Shown: piece by piece, positions 40,324-48,712 of the stretch | Position numbering within the stretch: position 1 is the stretch's first letter | Layout: each line of letters opens with the position of its first letter | DNA from: Chitinophaga sedimenti | Lineage (GTDB): Bacteria; Bacteroidota; Bacteroidia; Chitinophagales; Chitinophagaceae | DNA: 64,000 nucleotides | NCBI RefSeq assembly: GCF_023156195.1 | Contig: NZ_JAKUKA010000001.1 | Coordinates: forward strand, 2,418,001-2,482,000 | Reading direction: 5' to 3' | Notes under the pieces: generated by a model | Databases searched by the model: none | The model's input: only the letters and a program-made list of their open reading frames with translations | Told to the model about the DNA's origin: nothing | Program-made: the position numbers and the translations under genes

Positions 40324-41193
40324 ATGCAGCAATTATCCAATGGACTACTCAGCATCAGCATTGCGGAAAAAGGCGCGGAGCTGCAAAGCATCACGCGCAC
40401 CGATTCAAACCTCGAATACCTTTGGAGCGGCGACCCCGCCTTCTGGGGAAAGAAAAGTCCAGTCCTATTCCCTATTGTAGGTGGATTAAAGAATAATCAA
40501 TACACACATAAAGGCAATACATATACGCTTGGCCGTCATGGGTTCGCCCGTGACCAAGTGTTTGCCGTATCGGAGCAAACGCAGGACAGCATTACGTTTA
40601 CACTTCATGATAGCGACGCCTCCCATGCGGTGTACCCATTTCCATTTTCCTTTAGCGTTCGTTACCAGTTGCGGGAAAATTCGCTGCAGGTGACGTATAT
40701 CGTGCAAAATACAGGCGATGGCGAGATGTGGTTTTCCGTGGGCGCGCATCCTGCCTTTAAGGTGCCTTTAACGAACGATACCGCCTTCGAAGATTACTAC
40801 CTCGAATTCTCGAAGTCCGAAAACACCGGCAAATGGCCACTGTCGCCGGAAGGACTGATCGAATTGGCGCCCGAATCATTGTTGCGGAACGAGCAGCGCC
40901 TCTCCCTGCATAAACAATTGTTTTACGCCGATGCACTTGTGTTAAAACACATGGCATCCGATAAAATCGCCCTCAAAAGCGGTAAAACATCCCATGGCGT
41001 AGAGATGCATTTCGATGGCTTTCCTTACTTCGGCATCTGGTCGGCAAAAGATGCGGACTTTGTGTGCCTGGAGCCATGGTGCGGTATTGCAGATCATGTA
41101 AACGCAAGCGGGGAACTGGCGGAAAAAGAAGGTATCATTCAATTGGCTGCCGGCGCCACCTGGGAAAAAAGCTGGTCCGTTACTTTTTTTTAG
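40324..41193 (+). CDS. Aldose 1-epimerase-family protein (LacX-like)
   Basis: An intact gene of 289 residues, start at ATG 40324. The galactose-mutarotase fold shows [38 protein letters not shown] in pieces, [10 protein letters not shown], the catalytic His in [11 protein letters not shown] and [11 protein letters not shown] near the end. It interconverts anomers of aldoses in the cytoplasm. It is read away from the FabG-like gene through overlapping promoters and ends in its own terminator. Confidence 0.88.
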   Translation: MQQLSNGLLSISIAEKGAELQSITRTDSNLEYLWSGDPAFWGKKSPVLFPIVGGLKNNQYTHKGNTYTLGRHGFARDQVFAVSEQTQDSITFTLHDSDASHAVYPFPFSFSVRYQLRENSLQVTYIVQNTGDGEMWFSVGAHPAFKVPLTNDTAFEDYYLEFSKSENTGKWPLSPEGLIELAPESLLRNEQRLSLHKQLFYADALVLKHMASDKIALKSGKTSHGVEMHFDGFPYFGIWSAKDADFVCLEPWCGIADHVNASGELAEKEGIIQLAAGATWEKSWSVTFF

Positions 41194-41219
41194 GAAGATG
41201 AAAATACTTGTAACCCGCG

Positions 41220-41250
41220 AGGCTGCTCATTCCGGGCAGCCTTTACTTTT
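41220..41250 (+). terminator. Terminator of the epimerase gene
   Basis: AGGCTGC (41220-41226) and GCAGCCT (41236-41242), then TTACTTTT. Confidence 0.75.
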
Positions 41251-41318
41251 CCGGGCCATGTTTAATAAAATAAGAAGCAGGTTCTTAAAATAAAAATTTC
41301 ACTCTCATTTTGACAGCA

Positions 41319-41326
41319 TACATTTG
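41319..41326 (+). promoter_or_regulatory. -7 box of a short transcription unit
   Basis: TACATTTG, exact TAnnTTTG, lies 113 bp before the start of the 56-residue ORF. No -33 TTG at 17-21 bp; a TTG sits only 6 bp upstream. Confidence 0.4.
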
Positions 41327-41439
41327 TTGTGTCGATAAGTAATAACCATCGGCGGCGGCCCTGCTCAAGGGTTGCGTGGTAAGTCTGCCGGCTTGTTAGC
41401 CCTCCCGCCGGATATCCTTCCCAAATAAAAAATCAATTT

Positions 41440-41610
41440 ATGAAAAGAGAAAACAACGCTCGTAAAACGGGCGCCGGCCGTGCCGTACAAACACCTATCC
41501 AACCTGTACTGATTAACTATTGCCGTACGACCATAGGCCGGCCTTATCATCCATTGGTGTTTATGCGCCCCGAAAAGCGCGCCAGTCAACCAACCACTCC
41601 AGTCTGGTAA
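41440..41610 (+). CDS. Possible 56-residue basic peptide
   Basis: The ORF starts MKRENNARKTGAG, is rich in Arg, Thr and Pro, and ends QPTTPVW. It has no signal peptide or membrane helix. Support is indirect: a -7 box upstream, a leader of about 110 nt, and a perfect 12-bp stem-loop 5 bp after the stop. I know no family for it. Given the indel rate here, it may also be part of a misread longer frame, or the unit may be a non-coding RNA. Confidence 0.35.
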   Translation: MKRENNARKTGAGRAVQTPIQPVLINYCRTTIGRPYHPLVFMRPEKRASQPTTPVW

Positions 41611-41615
41611 ATAAA

Positions 41616-41648
41616 GAGGACTGTTTCAACGGTTGAGAAACAGTCCTC
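41616..41648. repeat. 12-bp perfect stem-loop
   Basis: GAGGACTGTTTC (41616-41627), a 9-nt loop and GAAACAGTCCTC (41637-41648). No T-run follows on the plus strand; on the minus strand TTTATTT follows. It could be a terminator for a minus-strand RNA or a stabilising 3' end of the short plus-strand unit. Confidence 0.6.
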
Positions 41649-41785
41649 ACTAAACACAAGTTGCGAGCGGCAGGCCGTTCGTGCACCATATACATTGGAA
41701 AACCACAGGAAGACTTGCTTTTGTTTTTTTGCATTCTCTGGAATTCCGCGATCGGGGATATTAACGCGGATTCCGGCAAAAGGGG

Positions 41786-41827
41786 AGGTACAACAGCCGT
41801 CAATCAAGCTCAGTACGTGTTGTACCT
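41786..41827. repeat. 10-bp inverted repeat with 22-nt loop
   Basis: AGGTACAACA (41786-41795) and TGTTGTACCT (41818-41827) pair perfectly. It lies right behind the terminator of the coiled-coil gene. No gene is seen from 41611 to 41881. Confidence 0.55.
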
Positions 41828-41836
41828 ATTAAAAAA

Positions 41837-41860
41837 GGCGGTACAGTTATCTGTACCGCC
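41837..41860 (-). terminator. Terminator of the coiled-coil gene
   Basis: GGCGGTACAG (41837-41846) and CTGTACCGCC (41851-41860) form a 10-bp stem with a TTAT loop; the minus strand then reads TTTTTTAATAGG. Confidence 0.9.
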
Positions 41861-41881
41861 CTTTAATAACATGAGAACAAT

Positions 41882-42247
41882 CTATCCGAGTGATTGTCTG
41901 AATGTTTTAAACTCCTTCCGCAGTTCGGAGAACAGGCGGTCGAACTGTTCCATGTCTTCCTGTTGAAGATGGTCGAGTTTGAGTAACGCCTCGCTGTTAG
42001 CGCCTTCTTCGGACATCAGTTTGTCTATTTTGGTGATTTCCTGAAGTTTGTCATTCACGACTACCTTCTGCCTGATGAGGGCGTTCTGCAGGTGTTCTAC
42101 CTGGATGCGCTGATCGGTGGAAGAAGCTTTCGGAGAAAGATCCGTCAGCTCGTCCTGCAGTGCCTTAATCTCTTTTTCTGTTTTTAACAGGTCTAGTTTC
42201 CAGTTCTGGTGTTGCTGGTGCAGCTCATCAAAATTCTTAACGGGCAT
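41882..42247 (-). CDS. Coiled-coil hypothetical protein
   Basis: An intact gene of 121 residues starting at ATG 42247 (MPVKNFDELHQQHQNW). It is almost entirely helical with heptads rich in Leu, Glu and Gln (LLKTEKEIKALQDELTDL, HLQNALIRQKVVVNDKL), so it should form a coiled coil. No signal peptide. It lies 30 bp after the GNAT gene on the same strand, so the two probably form an operon. Family not recognised. Confidence 0.7.
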   Translation of the reverse strand: MPVKNFDELHQQHQNWKLDLLKTEKEIKALQDELTDLSPKASSTDQRIQVEHLQNALIRQKVVVNDKLQEITKIDKLMSEEGANSEALLKLDHLQQEDMEQFDRLFSELRKEFKTFRQSLG

Positions 42248-42276
42248 GTTGTTTATCAATTTTTGATATGAAAAGA

Positions 42277-42573
42277 TCAAACATGGATTCCATGCGCAAG
42301 CAATTTTTTCCACTGGGGATGCTGACGCATGAAGGTTGTTACATAAGGACACAACGGTACCATTTTGAGCTTCCGGTCTGCGATAATTTCAAAAACCCTT
42401 TCGACGAGCGCACGGGCAACGCCTTCCTGAAGTTGCGCGGGAACGTCGACGCTGGTGAGGAACATCCGTCCACCGCCCATCATATACTCGACTTTAGCGA
42501 GTTTTCCGTTAATCCGGCATTCAAATTGGCGCGCGCCTTCATTTTCAACTACTGCAATGTCATTCAGGTTCAT
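42277..42573 (-). CDS. GNAT-like N-acetyltransferase, short YjdJ type
   Basis: An intact gene of 98 residues. This is the short Gcn5-related type: GKLAKVEYMMGGGRMFLTSVDVP, then QLQEGVARALVERVFEIIADRKLKMVPLCPYVTTFMRQHPQW, written here in parts. The acetyl-CoA loop is EGVARALV, and the cysteine in LCPYV is conserved in the family. The substrate is unknown. First gene of a small minus-strand operon, divergent from bioA. Confidence 0.83.
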   Translation of the reverse strand: MNLNDIAVVENEGARQFECRINGKLAKVEYMMGGGRMFLTSVDVPAQLQEGVARALVERVFEIIADRKLKMVPLCPYVTTFMRQHPQWKKLLAHGIHV

Positions 42574-42657
42574 AATATGTTTTTAGTTAAAGAAATTCGA
42601 CAGTTGGGGCTAACGCTTGTGGCAAAAGGGAGTAGGTTTAATTACATGACGACAGCA

Positions 42658-42665
42658 CAAAGGTA
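42658..42665 (-). promoter_or_regulatory. -7 box of the GNAT operon
   Basis: The minus strand reads TACCTTTG, exact TAnnTTTG; a CTG lies 16 bp upstream. The ATG at 42573 is 84 bp away. Confidence 0.45.
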
Positions 42666-42706
42666 CGATTTTTTTGCTAAACAGGTCGCATTGGGCCATG
42701 ATGCCC

Positions 42707-42714
42707 TATTTTTG
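42707..42714 (+). promoter_or_regulatory. -7 box directly upstream of bioA
   Basis: TATTTTTG, exact TAnnTTTG, ends 4 bp before the bioA ATG (42719), which would make the transcript leaderless or nearly so. No TTG at the usual -33 distance. Confidence 0.4.
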
Positions 42715-42718
42715 CGCC

Positions 42719-43991
42719 ATGCGAAAAACCTTGAGCGAGCGGGACCAGGCCGTTATCTGGCATCCGTATACACAAATGCAAACCGCGCCGGCCCCTATCG
42801 GCATCGTTCGGGGCGAGGGCGCCCGGTTGTACGATGAGGACGGACGTAGTTACATCGATGCCACGTCCAGCTGGTGGGTGAACATACACGGGCATGCACA
42901 TCCGCATATCACGGAGCGGCTTGCGGGACAGGCGGCGCAGCTGCAACATTGCATCTTCGCCGGGTATACGCACGAACCTGCCGTAGCACTGGCAGAACAA
43001 CTGCTCCCCTGCTGCCCGGATCGCAACAGAAAGTGTTTTACTCCGATAACGGCTCCACTGCAGTAGAAGTAGCACTGAAAATGGCGATCCAGTACCACCA
43101 CAACAATGGTGCGCCCAAACGCAGGCTCCTTGCTTTCCGCAATGCCTATCACGGCGACACGTTCGGCGCTATGAGCGTAAGCGACCGGAGTGTGTTCACC
43201 AAGGCATTCGACCAGTACCTGTTTGACGTGACCTTCCTCGAACTGCCAACGGCGGATAACCTAAAGGCGCTGTTCGCCCAGGTCGACCAGCTCGCGGAAG
43301 ACACCGCCGCCTTCATATTCGAACCATTGCTGCAAGGCGCTGTGGGAATGATCGTATACGATGCGGCCTCCCTGGAAGTGCTGCTGCAGCACTGCCGGCG
43401 CAAAGGCATCCTGCTCATCGCCGACGAAATCTTTACAGGTTTTGGCCGCACGGGTAAGGACTTCGCCATGCAACACCTGCAGACCACTCCCGACATCATT
43501 TGCCTGTCGAAGGGACTTACCGGCGGCGCCATTGCCCTGGGGGTTACCACCTGCACCCGGCACATTTACGACGCCTTCCTGTCCGAGAATAAGCTTAAAA
43601 CCCTGTTTCACGGGCATTCCTTTACGGCCAACCCGCTGGCGTGTACGGCGGCTTTAGCAAGCCTGGAACTGTTTGTGCAGCCGGCTTGTTTGGCGAACAG
43701 GCAGCGGGTGGCGGCAAAACACCAGCAATTCGCCGGATGGCTCCGGGACTGCGGCGTGGTTAAACAGGTAAGGCAGTTGGGCACATTGCTGGCCTTCGAA
43801 GTAATAACAAACGGGGCGGATAGTTATACCAATGAACTCGCCGCGGCGATCCACCGCTTCTTCCGGGAGCAGCAGGTGATGATCCGCCCGCTGGGAAACA
43901 CTATCTATATACTGCCCCCTACTGCATCATAGATGAAGAGTTAGAAATTATTTATAACAGTGTCAGGCGTTTTCTGGAAACGTACCGCTAA
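42719..43991 (+). CDS. bioA: Adenosylmethionine-8-amino-7-oxononanoate aminotransferase BioA (frame slips twice)
   Basis: About 424 residues. BioA makes 7,8-diaminopelargonate in biotin synthesis, with pyridoxal phosphate. Signs: RDQAVIWHPYTQMQ at the start, SSWWVNIHGHAHPHI, VFYSDNGSTAVEVALKMA, LLIADEIFTGFGRTG and the PLP lysine in CLSKGLTGG. Repairs: C4 to C5 at 43006-43009 joins EQLLP to LLPGSQQ; C5 to C6 at 43915-43919 adds YCIIDEELEIIYNSV and moves the stop to 43991. No other biotin gene is adjacent in this window. Confidence 0.92.
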
Positions 43992-44056
43992 ACCGCTTTT
44001 TTGGGGTTACAGTCCATTAAAGGACACGCTGTTCCGTTGAACAAACAGAAGAAAGA

Positions 44057-44090
44057 AAGCCCCCTGTTACTTCCGCAACAGGGGCTTTTT
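44057..44090 (+). terminator. Terminator copy 1, downstream of bioA
   Basis: AGCCCCCTGTT (from 44058) pairs with AACAGGGGCT (44077-44086) with one bulged C, followed by T5. The surrounding 40 nt recur almost unchanged at 44360-44398. Confidence 0.8.
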
Positions 44091-44127
44091 GCTTCCTTTT
44101 ACCGAATATCTGACGGATACAGCGGCG

Positions 44128-44145
44128 ATTGCAGGGGACTGCAAT
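44128..44145. other. Stem-loop with GNRA-type tetraloop
   Basis: ATTGCAG (44128-44134), loop GGGA, CTGCAAT (44139-44145). A perfect 7-bp stem capped by a GNRA-class loop is common in structured RNAs. Confidence 0.5.
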
Positions 44146-44162
44146 AACATCCTGACACTATC

Positions 44163-44276
44163 CTAAGACCATCTTTCGCTGATCCTTCGCTCATTGGACG
44201 TTCAATCGGCCGTGGAAGCGGTTTTAGCGTAGGATGAGCGAAGGATCAGCGAAGGATGTAGTAAGGATCGTCTTAG
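44163..44276. repeat. Long palindromic element with internal 10-bp period
   Basis: The arms at 44170-44194 and 44234-44258 are complementary over 25 bp with a single G-T pair; the core 20 bp (44175-44194 and 44234-44253) is perfect. An outer 7-bp stem pairs CTAAGAC (44163-44169) with GTCTTAG (44270-44276). Within each arm the unit TTCGCTSAT repeats at a 10-bp period. The apical loop is about 39 nt. It could be a dispersed palindromic repeat or a structured RNA; the sequence alone does not decide. Confidence 0.6.
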
Positions 44277-44363
44277 CCGTGAGTATTTTACCAGGGTGTA
44301 AACCTACTTTAGGACTTAACCCCGCAACGCCACTAACTCATGATAATCAAATAGATAAACAAG

Positions 44364-44398
44364 AAAGCCCCCTGTCACTTTCGCAACAGGGGGCTTTT
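44364..44398. terminator. Terminator copy 2, downstream of DUF2911
   Basis: AAAGCCCCCTGT (44364-44375) pairs with ACAGGGGGCTTT (44386-44397). On the minus strand it ends the DUF2911 gene; on the plus strand it is followed by TTTTATT. Confidence 0.8.
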
Positions 44399-44416
44399 AT
44401 TGAAGTATTGTTTCCG

Positions 44417-44911
44417 TTAGAATTTAAGGGGAACGCTCACTTTCGTCTTGTCCCATTCGAACACCACCGCGTTCTTAGGCAAAGTGATCGTAAATTTTTT
44501 CTTGTACACTGGCAGTTGCCTGTACGGGAGCCTTTACTTCCAATACGTTTTTGTCTTTGTTTTTATCATATTCGAACGCACCGCTCTGGCCAGTTACACT
44601 GTTCAGGATTACGGTCCACTCCTTTTCACCGGGAATAGTAAACAGCGCGTAAGTACCCGCTTTCACCTTTTACCGCCGAAAGTAGCGTCTTTCTCAAACG
44701 TGATGTCGGTAGATTTGTTGGCTCCTGTCCGCCAAACCTGGCCATAAGGCACCAGGGCGCCAAAGATCTCCCTTCCGTTTTTGGAGGGCTGTCCGTAAGC
44801 TACTTTAACGTTAGTACCAGCAACTTCTACGCGGGGGCTTTTAGGCGGGTTTTGCGCCATTACGTTCGTACCGATCAGTACCATCGATAACCAAACGAGC
44901 ATTTTTTTCAT
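44417..44911 (-). CDS. Exported DUF2911 protein (frame slips twice)
   Basis: About 165 residues. A signal peptide (MKKMLVWLSMVLIGTNVMAQ) precedes a DUF2911 domain: PRVEVAGTNVKVAYGQPSKNGREIF, LVPYGQVWRTGANKST and GTYALFTIPGEKEWTVILN, cut here into pieces. Repairs: A4 to A5 near 44668 (GGKKVKAGTY), and a slip near 44515 that restores the ending KKKFTITLPKNAVVFEW to VPLKF and the stop at 44417. The family is secreted, common in Bacteroidota, and of unknown role. Confidence 0.83.
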
Positions 44912-44986
44912 AAGAAACTTTTTATTTGTGTGAATTGAAGTGGAAATTACGGCTAATAAGACAAATAAACGCACCGCTTATAGAAA

Positions 44987-45478
44987 TCAGCGCGCCATGC
45001 TCGTATCGGTCAGCTGACCTTCCGCCAGTTTTTTCAGGTCGCTCAGCCCCTTTTCCATGGCGGGACCGTACAACTTGTCCATGAGCAGGCCGCGGAGCTT
45101 CCACCAGGGCAGTACCCCCACATGCCGTTCCATCGACCAGTTAATGGTAGTAGCGGTCGGGCTGGTCTGCGTCAGGTAAATGCTGCCGTTGATGTTCAGG
45201 CGTTCGTCGGTAGACAGCACCCGGTATAGGATCAGCGAGTCTTTTACCACTTTGTCGATCACCAGCTTCCCGTGCGCGGGGTCCCGGCTTACCGGCCAGG
45301 GATACCAGTATTTCCAGGCAGCAGTATCCTGCAAATGATCGAATACCGCTACCGCCGGCGCCTGGATTACACCAGCACGCTGCATTTTCGCGGTAGAAGA
45401 AAATAATAGGGAAAATAAAAAGATAATTACTAAAAGTACTGCCAGTGAAGCCAGCAGCATCCGGATACCACGCATCAT
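44987..45478 (-). CDS. Membrane-anchored SRPBCC protein, paralogue B
   Basis: An intact gene of 163 residues: one N-terminal membrane helix (MLLASLAVLLVIIFLFSLLF) and a SRPBCC (polyketide cyclase-like) domain from APAVAVFDHLQDTAAWKYW to GLLMDKLYGPAMEKGLSDLKKLAE. Such domains hold hydrophobic ligands in a helix-grip fold. It is 6 bp after a paralogue with the same layout, so they arose by tandem duplication and are co-transcribed. Confidence 0.82.
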   Translation of the reverse strand: MMRGIRMLLASLAVLLVIIFLFSLLFSSTAKMQRAGVIQAPAVAVFDHLQDTAAWKYWYPWPVSRDPAHGKLVIDKVVKDSLILYRVLSTDERLNINGSIYLTQTSPTATTINWSMERHVGVLPWWKLRGLLMDKLYGPAMEKGLSDLKKLAEGQLTDTSMAR

Positions 45479-45484
45479 GTTTCT

Positions 45485-46028
45485 TTAAGCCTTAAATTCT
45501 GTTATTTGTTTCAAATTGTTTAATCCGGTCTCAAAATCCCGCCCCATCCACTTGTCCATCAGCAATCCCGCTAATTTCCGCAAAGGATGGTTGCCCGTAT
45601 ACGCCTCAAAGCTCCGGGTAACCGTGGTGCCGCCCTCCGAAGGGTCCGGGCGATACACCCCTTTTACCAGTCCGCGCCCCATGAAATAAATATCGGTGGC
45701 AATGAAGCGGAAAGGTTTGGATGCAGTAATAATCAGTTTGCCACGGCCGGTTTTACGGTGGCGCAGCCCTTCCCAGCGATAGGTAGCGCCGGTACCTTCT
45801 TCGGTAGCACCGTACACATTTTTCATTCCGGGATCCTGGTCCTGTTTATGCCAGGGCGACCAGTGTCGCCAGTTACGGAGGCTGTTAATTTCGTGGAAGA
45901 TTTTTCTGCGGGCGCTCTCACAAAAACGGTTCGCGCCACATGTACTTTTGCCGGTAGAAAGAGGGACACGATAAAAACACCAGCACTACCACGACAATGG
46001 CCCCAATGATGAGAAACAAGGCTTGCAT
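45485..46028 (-). CDS. Membrane-anchored SRPBCC protein, paralogue A (frame slips twice)
   Basis: About 181 residues after repair. MQALFLIIGAIVVVVLVF is the membrane helix; the SRPBCC domain runs from VRAPAEKIFHEINSLRNWRHWSPWH (in parts) to GLLMDKWMGRDFETGLNNLKQITE. Repairs: T5 to T6 and A5 to A6 on the minus strand, near 45978 and 45907. The closing motif is shared with paralogue B (GLLMDK, GL..LK). Upstream is an ABC-2 permease 75 bp away on the same strand. Confidence 0.8.
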
Positions 46029-46103
46029 ATTGCAGGTTTTTTGTTAAAGTCATTCGCATTCTGGAAAGTAAAAGTTACAGCTATTCTTTCAAAATTCAAA
46101 CGC

Positions 46104-47202
46104 CTATTCCCAACGGAAGACCTTGATCGCAACCAGGTAAACGATCACACCCCACACAGCCAGCACCAGTAACTGCGGCCATACATGCCAGACATGCAGG
46201 CCCTCAAAGGCTATTTTTCGCAACGCATCGTTCAGGTACGTCAGCGGCATGATGCGGCAAATTGGCTGTAACCATATAGGGAACGCATCGACAGAGAAAA
46301 AGTACCCGCCAGCAAAAATTGCGGTAAGGTGACAATATTCGCTAAGAAAGGAATCGTGCTTTCGGTTTTTGCGATGCCGCTCACCACAAACCCGAAACCC
46401 ATAAACACAATGAGCCCGAATGCGCACACCAGCAACATTTCCAGGAAGGTGGCAAAGCCGTTGATCAGGGTAAATCCAAAGGCAAAATAGCCGATACCGA
46501 TAATGACTACGGAGCCGAAAAGCTGGAAAATCATCCTGCTCAACCCCTCGCCTACTATAATATATCCCCGGTGCACCGGCGTGGCGAAGAATCGCTTGAG
46601 TACGAGCGTTTGCCTTAAACTAAAAAACAGGAACGCCGTACCGAAAACGGCCGCGCTCAATAGCGCAAATCCTAACTGGCCGGGGAGGATAAAGTCGATG
46701 GTTTTGTATTGCCTGCCCGGTACCACTTCACTGGTTACCGTGGCCACCGTGCCCGGACGCTGGTAAAACCGGTCGTTCAGGTGGGCAATGGTTTCTGATA
46801 ATACCGACTGGAACACGGCATTGTCCTGCGCCGCCGCTGAAGATGTTTTCACTTCCACGGCATCGTCGGGAATAAGTCCGCCCGAGCGGGAAGTGATGCG
46901 GATAATCGCTGCAAGATGCCCCTTTTCCAACTCCTGCTGCATTTCGGCGGGACTGTTATCCGTAACCAGCTGCACGCCGGAACGGGCGGCCAGGCCTTGT
47001 ACAGCACACTGCTGGTATCGGTGCCCTTATCAACCCCTACTTTCACGCTTATCCCGCGGTTACCAATGAAACCGAATACCAGTATGAAGATCAGCGGGAA
47101 AGCCAGACTAAAAATCACGGTGGACGGACTACGGAATATTGCCCTGATGCTTGCCTTCATGATCGCCAACATGGCGCGCCACTGGCTGTACTGCTCTGCC
47201 AT
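46104..47202 (-). CDS. ABC-2-type transporter permease (frame slips twice)
   Basis: About 366 residues: an N-terminal helix (IFSLAFPLIFILVFGFIG), a large periplasmic loop and five C-terminal helices with the motifs VLKRFFATPVHRG, PQFLLAGTF and RIMPLTYLNDALRKI that mark ABC2_membrane_3 exporters. Repairs: one A near 47000 (LYKGLAARSGVQL) and T5 to T6 near 46305 (GTFFSVDAFPIWLQP). I see no ATPase gene on either side, so the partner must be encoded elsewhere. Substrate unknown; relatives export drugs or lipids. Confidence 0.85.
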
Positions 47203-47253
47203 AATCAATATTTACAAAAACCGCGTAAAACTAACACGGGTTTCGGCCATTTC

Positions 47254-47290
47254 AAAAAAGCGGCCCGCACGCCCTTTCGGGCGGCGGGCC
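47254..47290 (-). terminator. Two-tier terminator of the lipoprotein gene
   Basis: GGCCCGC (47262-47268) and GCGGGCC (47284-47290) enclose CGCCC (47270-47274) and GGGCG (47279-47283). The minus strand then reads TTTTTT. A very stable stem of 12 bp in two tiers. Confidence 0.9.
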
Positions 47291-47319
47291 GGCACATTGG
47301 CCATGATCCCTGTAGAAAA

Positions 47320-48284
47320 CTAGTAGGTGTTAAGTGCATCCATGGCAGACTGGATGGCGGCTTCCGTAGTTTCAGCCAATGTAATAGCTTCAGACAGGTT
47401 GGCGGTGATGGTAATTTCCTTCTGCGCCAGGTAATATTTACCGTCCTTCACTGAGAACACCAGCAGCTTGCCTTCTGCGCCTACCGGCATCGAATTGTCG
47501 TAGCTCTTTACCTTATTAACACCGTCGGCAGTGTAGATCTGTGCTACCACATTGCTGCCTTTTGCACAAAAGAAAACAAACGTTTCGCCGGACGATGCAC
47601 GGAAAGATGCCATGGTGCCCGGATTGTTCAGCACTTCAACTTTCACGGTTGTTTTGGGGCTGCTATTGCTATAGAAAATATCACAGTTCACCCAGCCAAG
47701 CTGACCGAAATCAAAATTGTAGAAGCCTTCTACTGATTTCACTTCGCGCTGCTGGTTCTGGCCATTGGCGTTCACAGGTGCTACCCAGCCAAACTGGTTA
47801 CCCTGAACAGTATCCACACCTGCCCACAACAATGTGAAACCATCGCCCGCGGCGGGTACTTTAATATTGAGGGGCGCTTTCAGGGCCTGATCTACTGCTG
47901 CGCCATTGTTGGTCGCTTCAATAAACAGGGTACCCTGCGATTCCAGCGGGAGGCCGGATACATGGTTGGTGTTAACACCAGTGCGTATTAAAGAACTTCT
48001 TGTCAGCAATTCGGTAACGTTCAATTTCACCTCGCCGGTTACTGCAACGCCGCTGCGGGTAAAGGCGCCAGCCGGGATCGTAATTTTAGTACCACCGGCA
48101 AGCGTAATAGTCTGAGGCAGTGTAGCGGTATTCAATGAAAAGCTTTGTGCTTTTGCGCCAAATTTATCCGGGAACTGTGCTGCGGTGCGGGTGCTGCCTG
48201 TTTCGGGGCTTTTATCTTTTTGCAGGCTGCAAAGAACAATACAGTGCTGGCAATGGTGGCGGCGATTACAATTTGCTTTCTCAT
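47320..48284 (-). CDS. Large lipoprotein with ZU5-like beta domain, unknown (frame slips once)
   Basis: About 321 residues. MRKQIVIAATIASTVLFFAAC is a lipoprotein signal; A5 to A6 just after the lipobox restores KKDKSPETGSTRT and joins it to the body. The body is beta-rich: ITLAGGTKITIPAGAFTRSGVAVTGEVKLNV (in parts) resembles the start of ZU5-type repeats in Bacteroidota surface proteins. It is expected on the outer membrane. Function unknown. It ends in a very strong terminator. Confidence 0.7.
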
Positions 48285-48514
48285 TTGATGATGGTTTAAG
48301 TGATGCCTACTCTATCTGGTGTAAGGGCTTTTCGGCAGCCGCCCGTGTTTCGGTATTTACACAGGTATATCACCGGTACAAAGCTGTTGTTACCCCAATT
48401 TTTAAGTTTTTTTAAGTTGACTGGAAAACAACCAGTTAGAAGAGAAACAATGTAACCACCACATTAACCAGGTGCAGACGCATTTATTCAAGAAGAGGGT
48501 GAACGATTCAAACT

Positions 48515-48536
48515 ATATTTTGAGAATATTTTGAGA
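48515..48536. repeat. Tandem 11-bp repeat
   Basis: ATATTTTGAGA occurs twice back to back (48515-48525 and 48526-48536). The spacing is about one helical turn, which suits a site for a protein that binds one face of the DNA. It ends 27 bp upstream of a -7 box. Confidence 0.55.
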
Positions 48537-48562
48537 TGCATCCCTCGTATCAAACCGATACC

Positions 48563-48570
48563 TATATTTG
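48563..48570 (+). promoter_or_regulatory. -7 box of the helical protein gene
   Basis: TATATTTG, exact TAnnTTTG; the -33 position is not TTG. The tandem repeat lies just upstream, where an activator would sit. Confidence 0.45.
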
Positions 48571-48712
48571 TTTCAGACAATAATTTTGGCCGCCCTGAAA
48601 GCCGCTAAGCAAACCGTTTTCATCCTTTTTCAATCCATAATGGCAGGTATTAAACACCTTGAATATTCATGTGAATGACCAATTCGCGTCCAACCAAAAT
48701 AAGTCTACTATG

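Larger units (their letters stand above)
43992..44416. other. Gene-free interval with structured repeats, 425 bp
   Basis: I see no protein gene. The interval holds two near-identical terminator hairpins (44057-44090 and 44364-44398) that bracket a 7-bp stem with a GGGA tetraloop (44128-44145) and a long palindrome (44163-44276). Confidence 0.6.
48285..48712. other. Gene-free interval, 428 bp
   Basis: No gene is visible. It contains divergent start signals for the lipoprotein and the helical protein, an exact tandem 11-bp repeat (48515-48536) and a -7 box (48563-48570). Confidence 0.55.

Noticed and set aside
44234..44638. A 134-codon plus-strand ORF starting inside the palindrome
   Set aside because: It crosses the palindrome arm and a terminator and then runs antisense to the DUF2911 gene.
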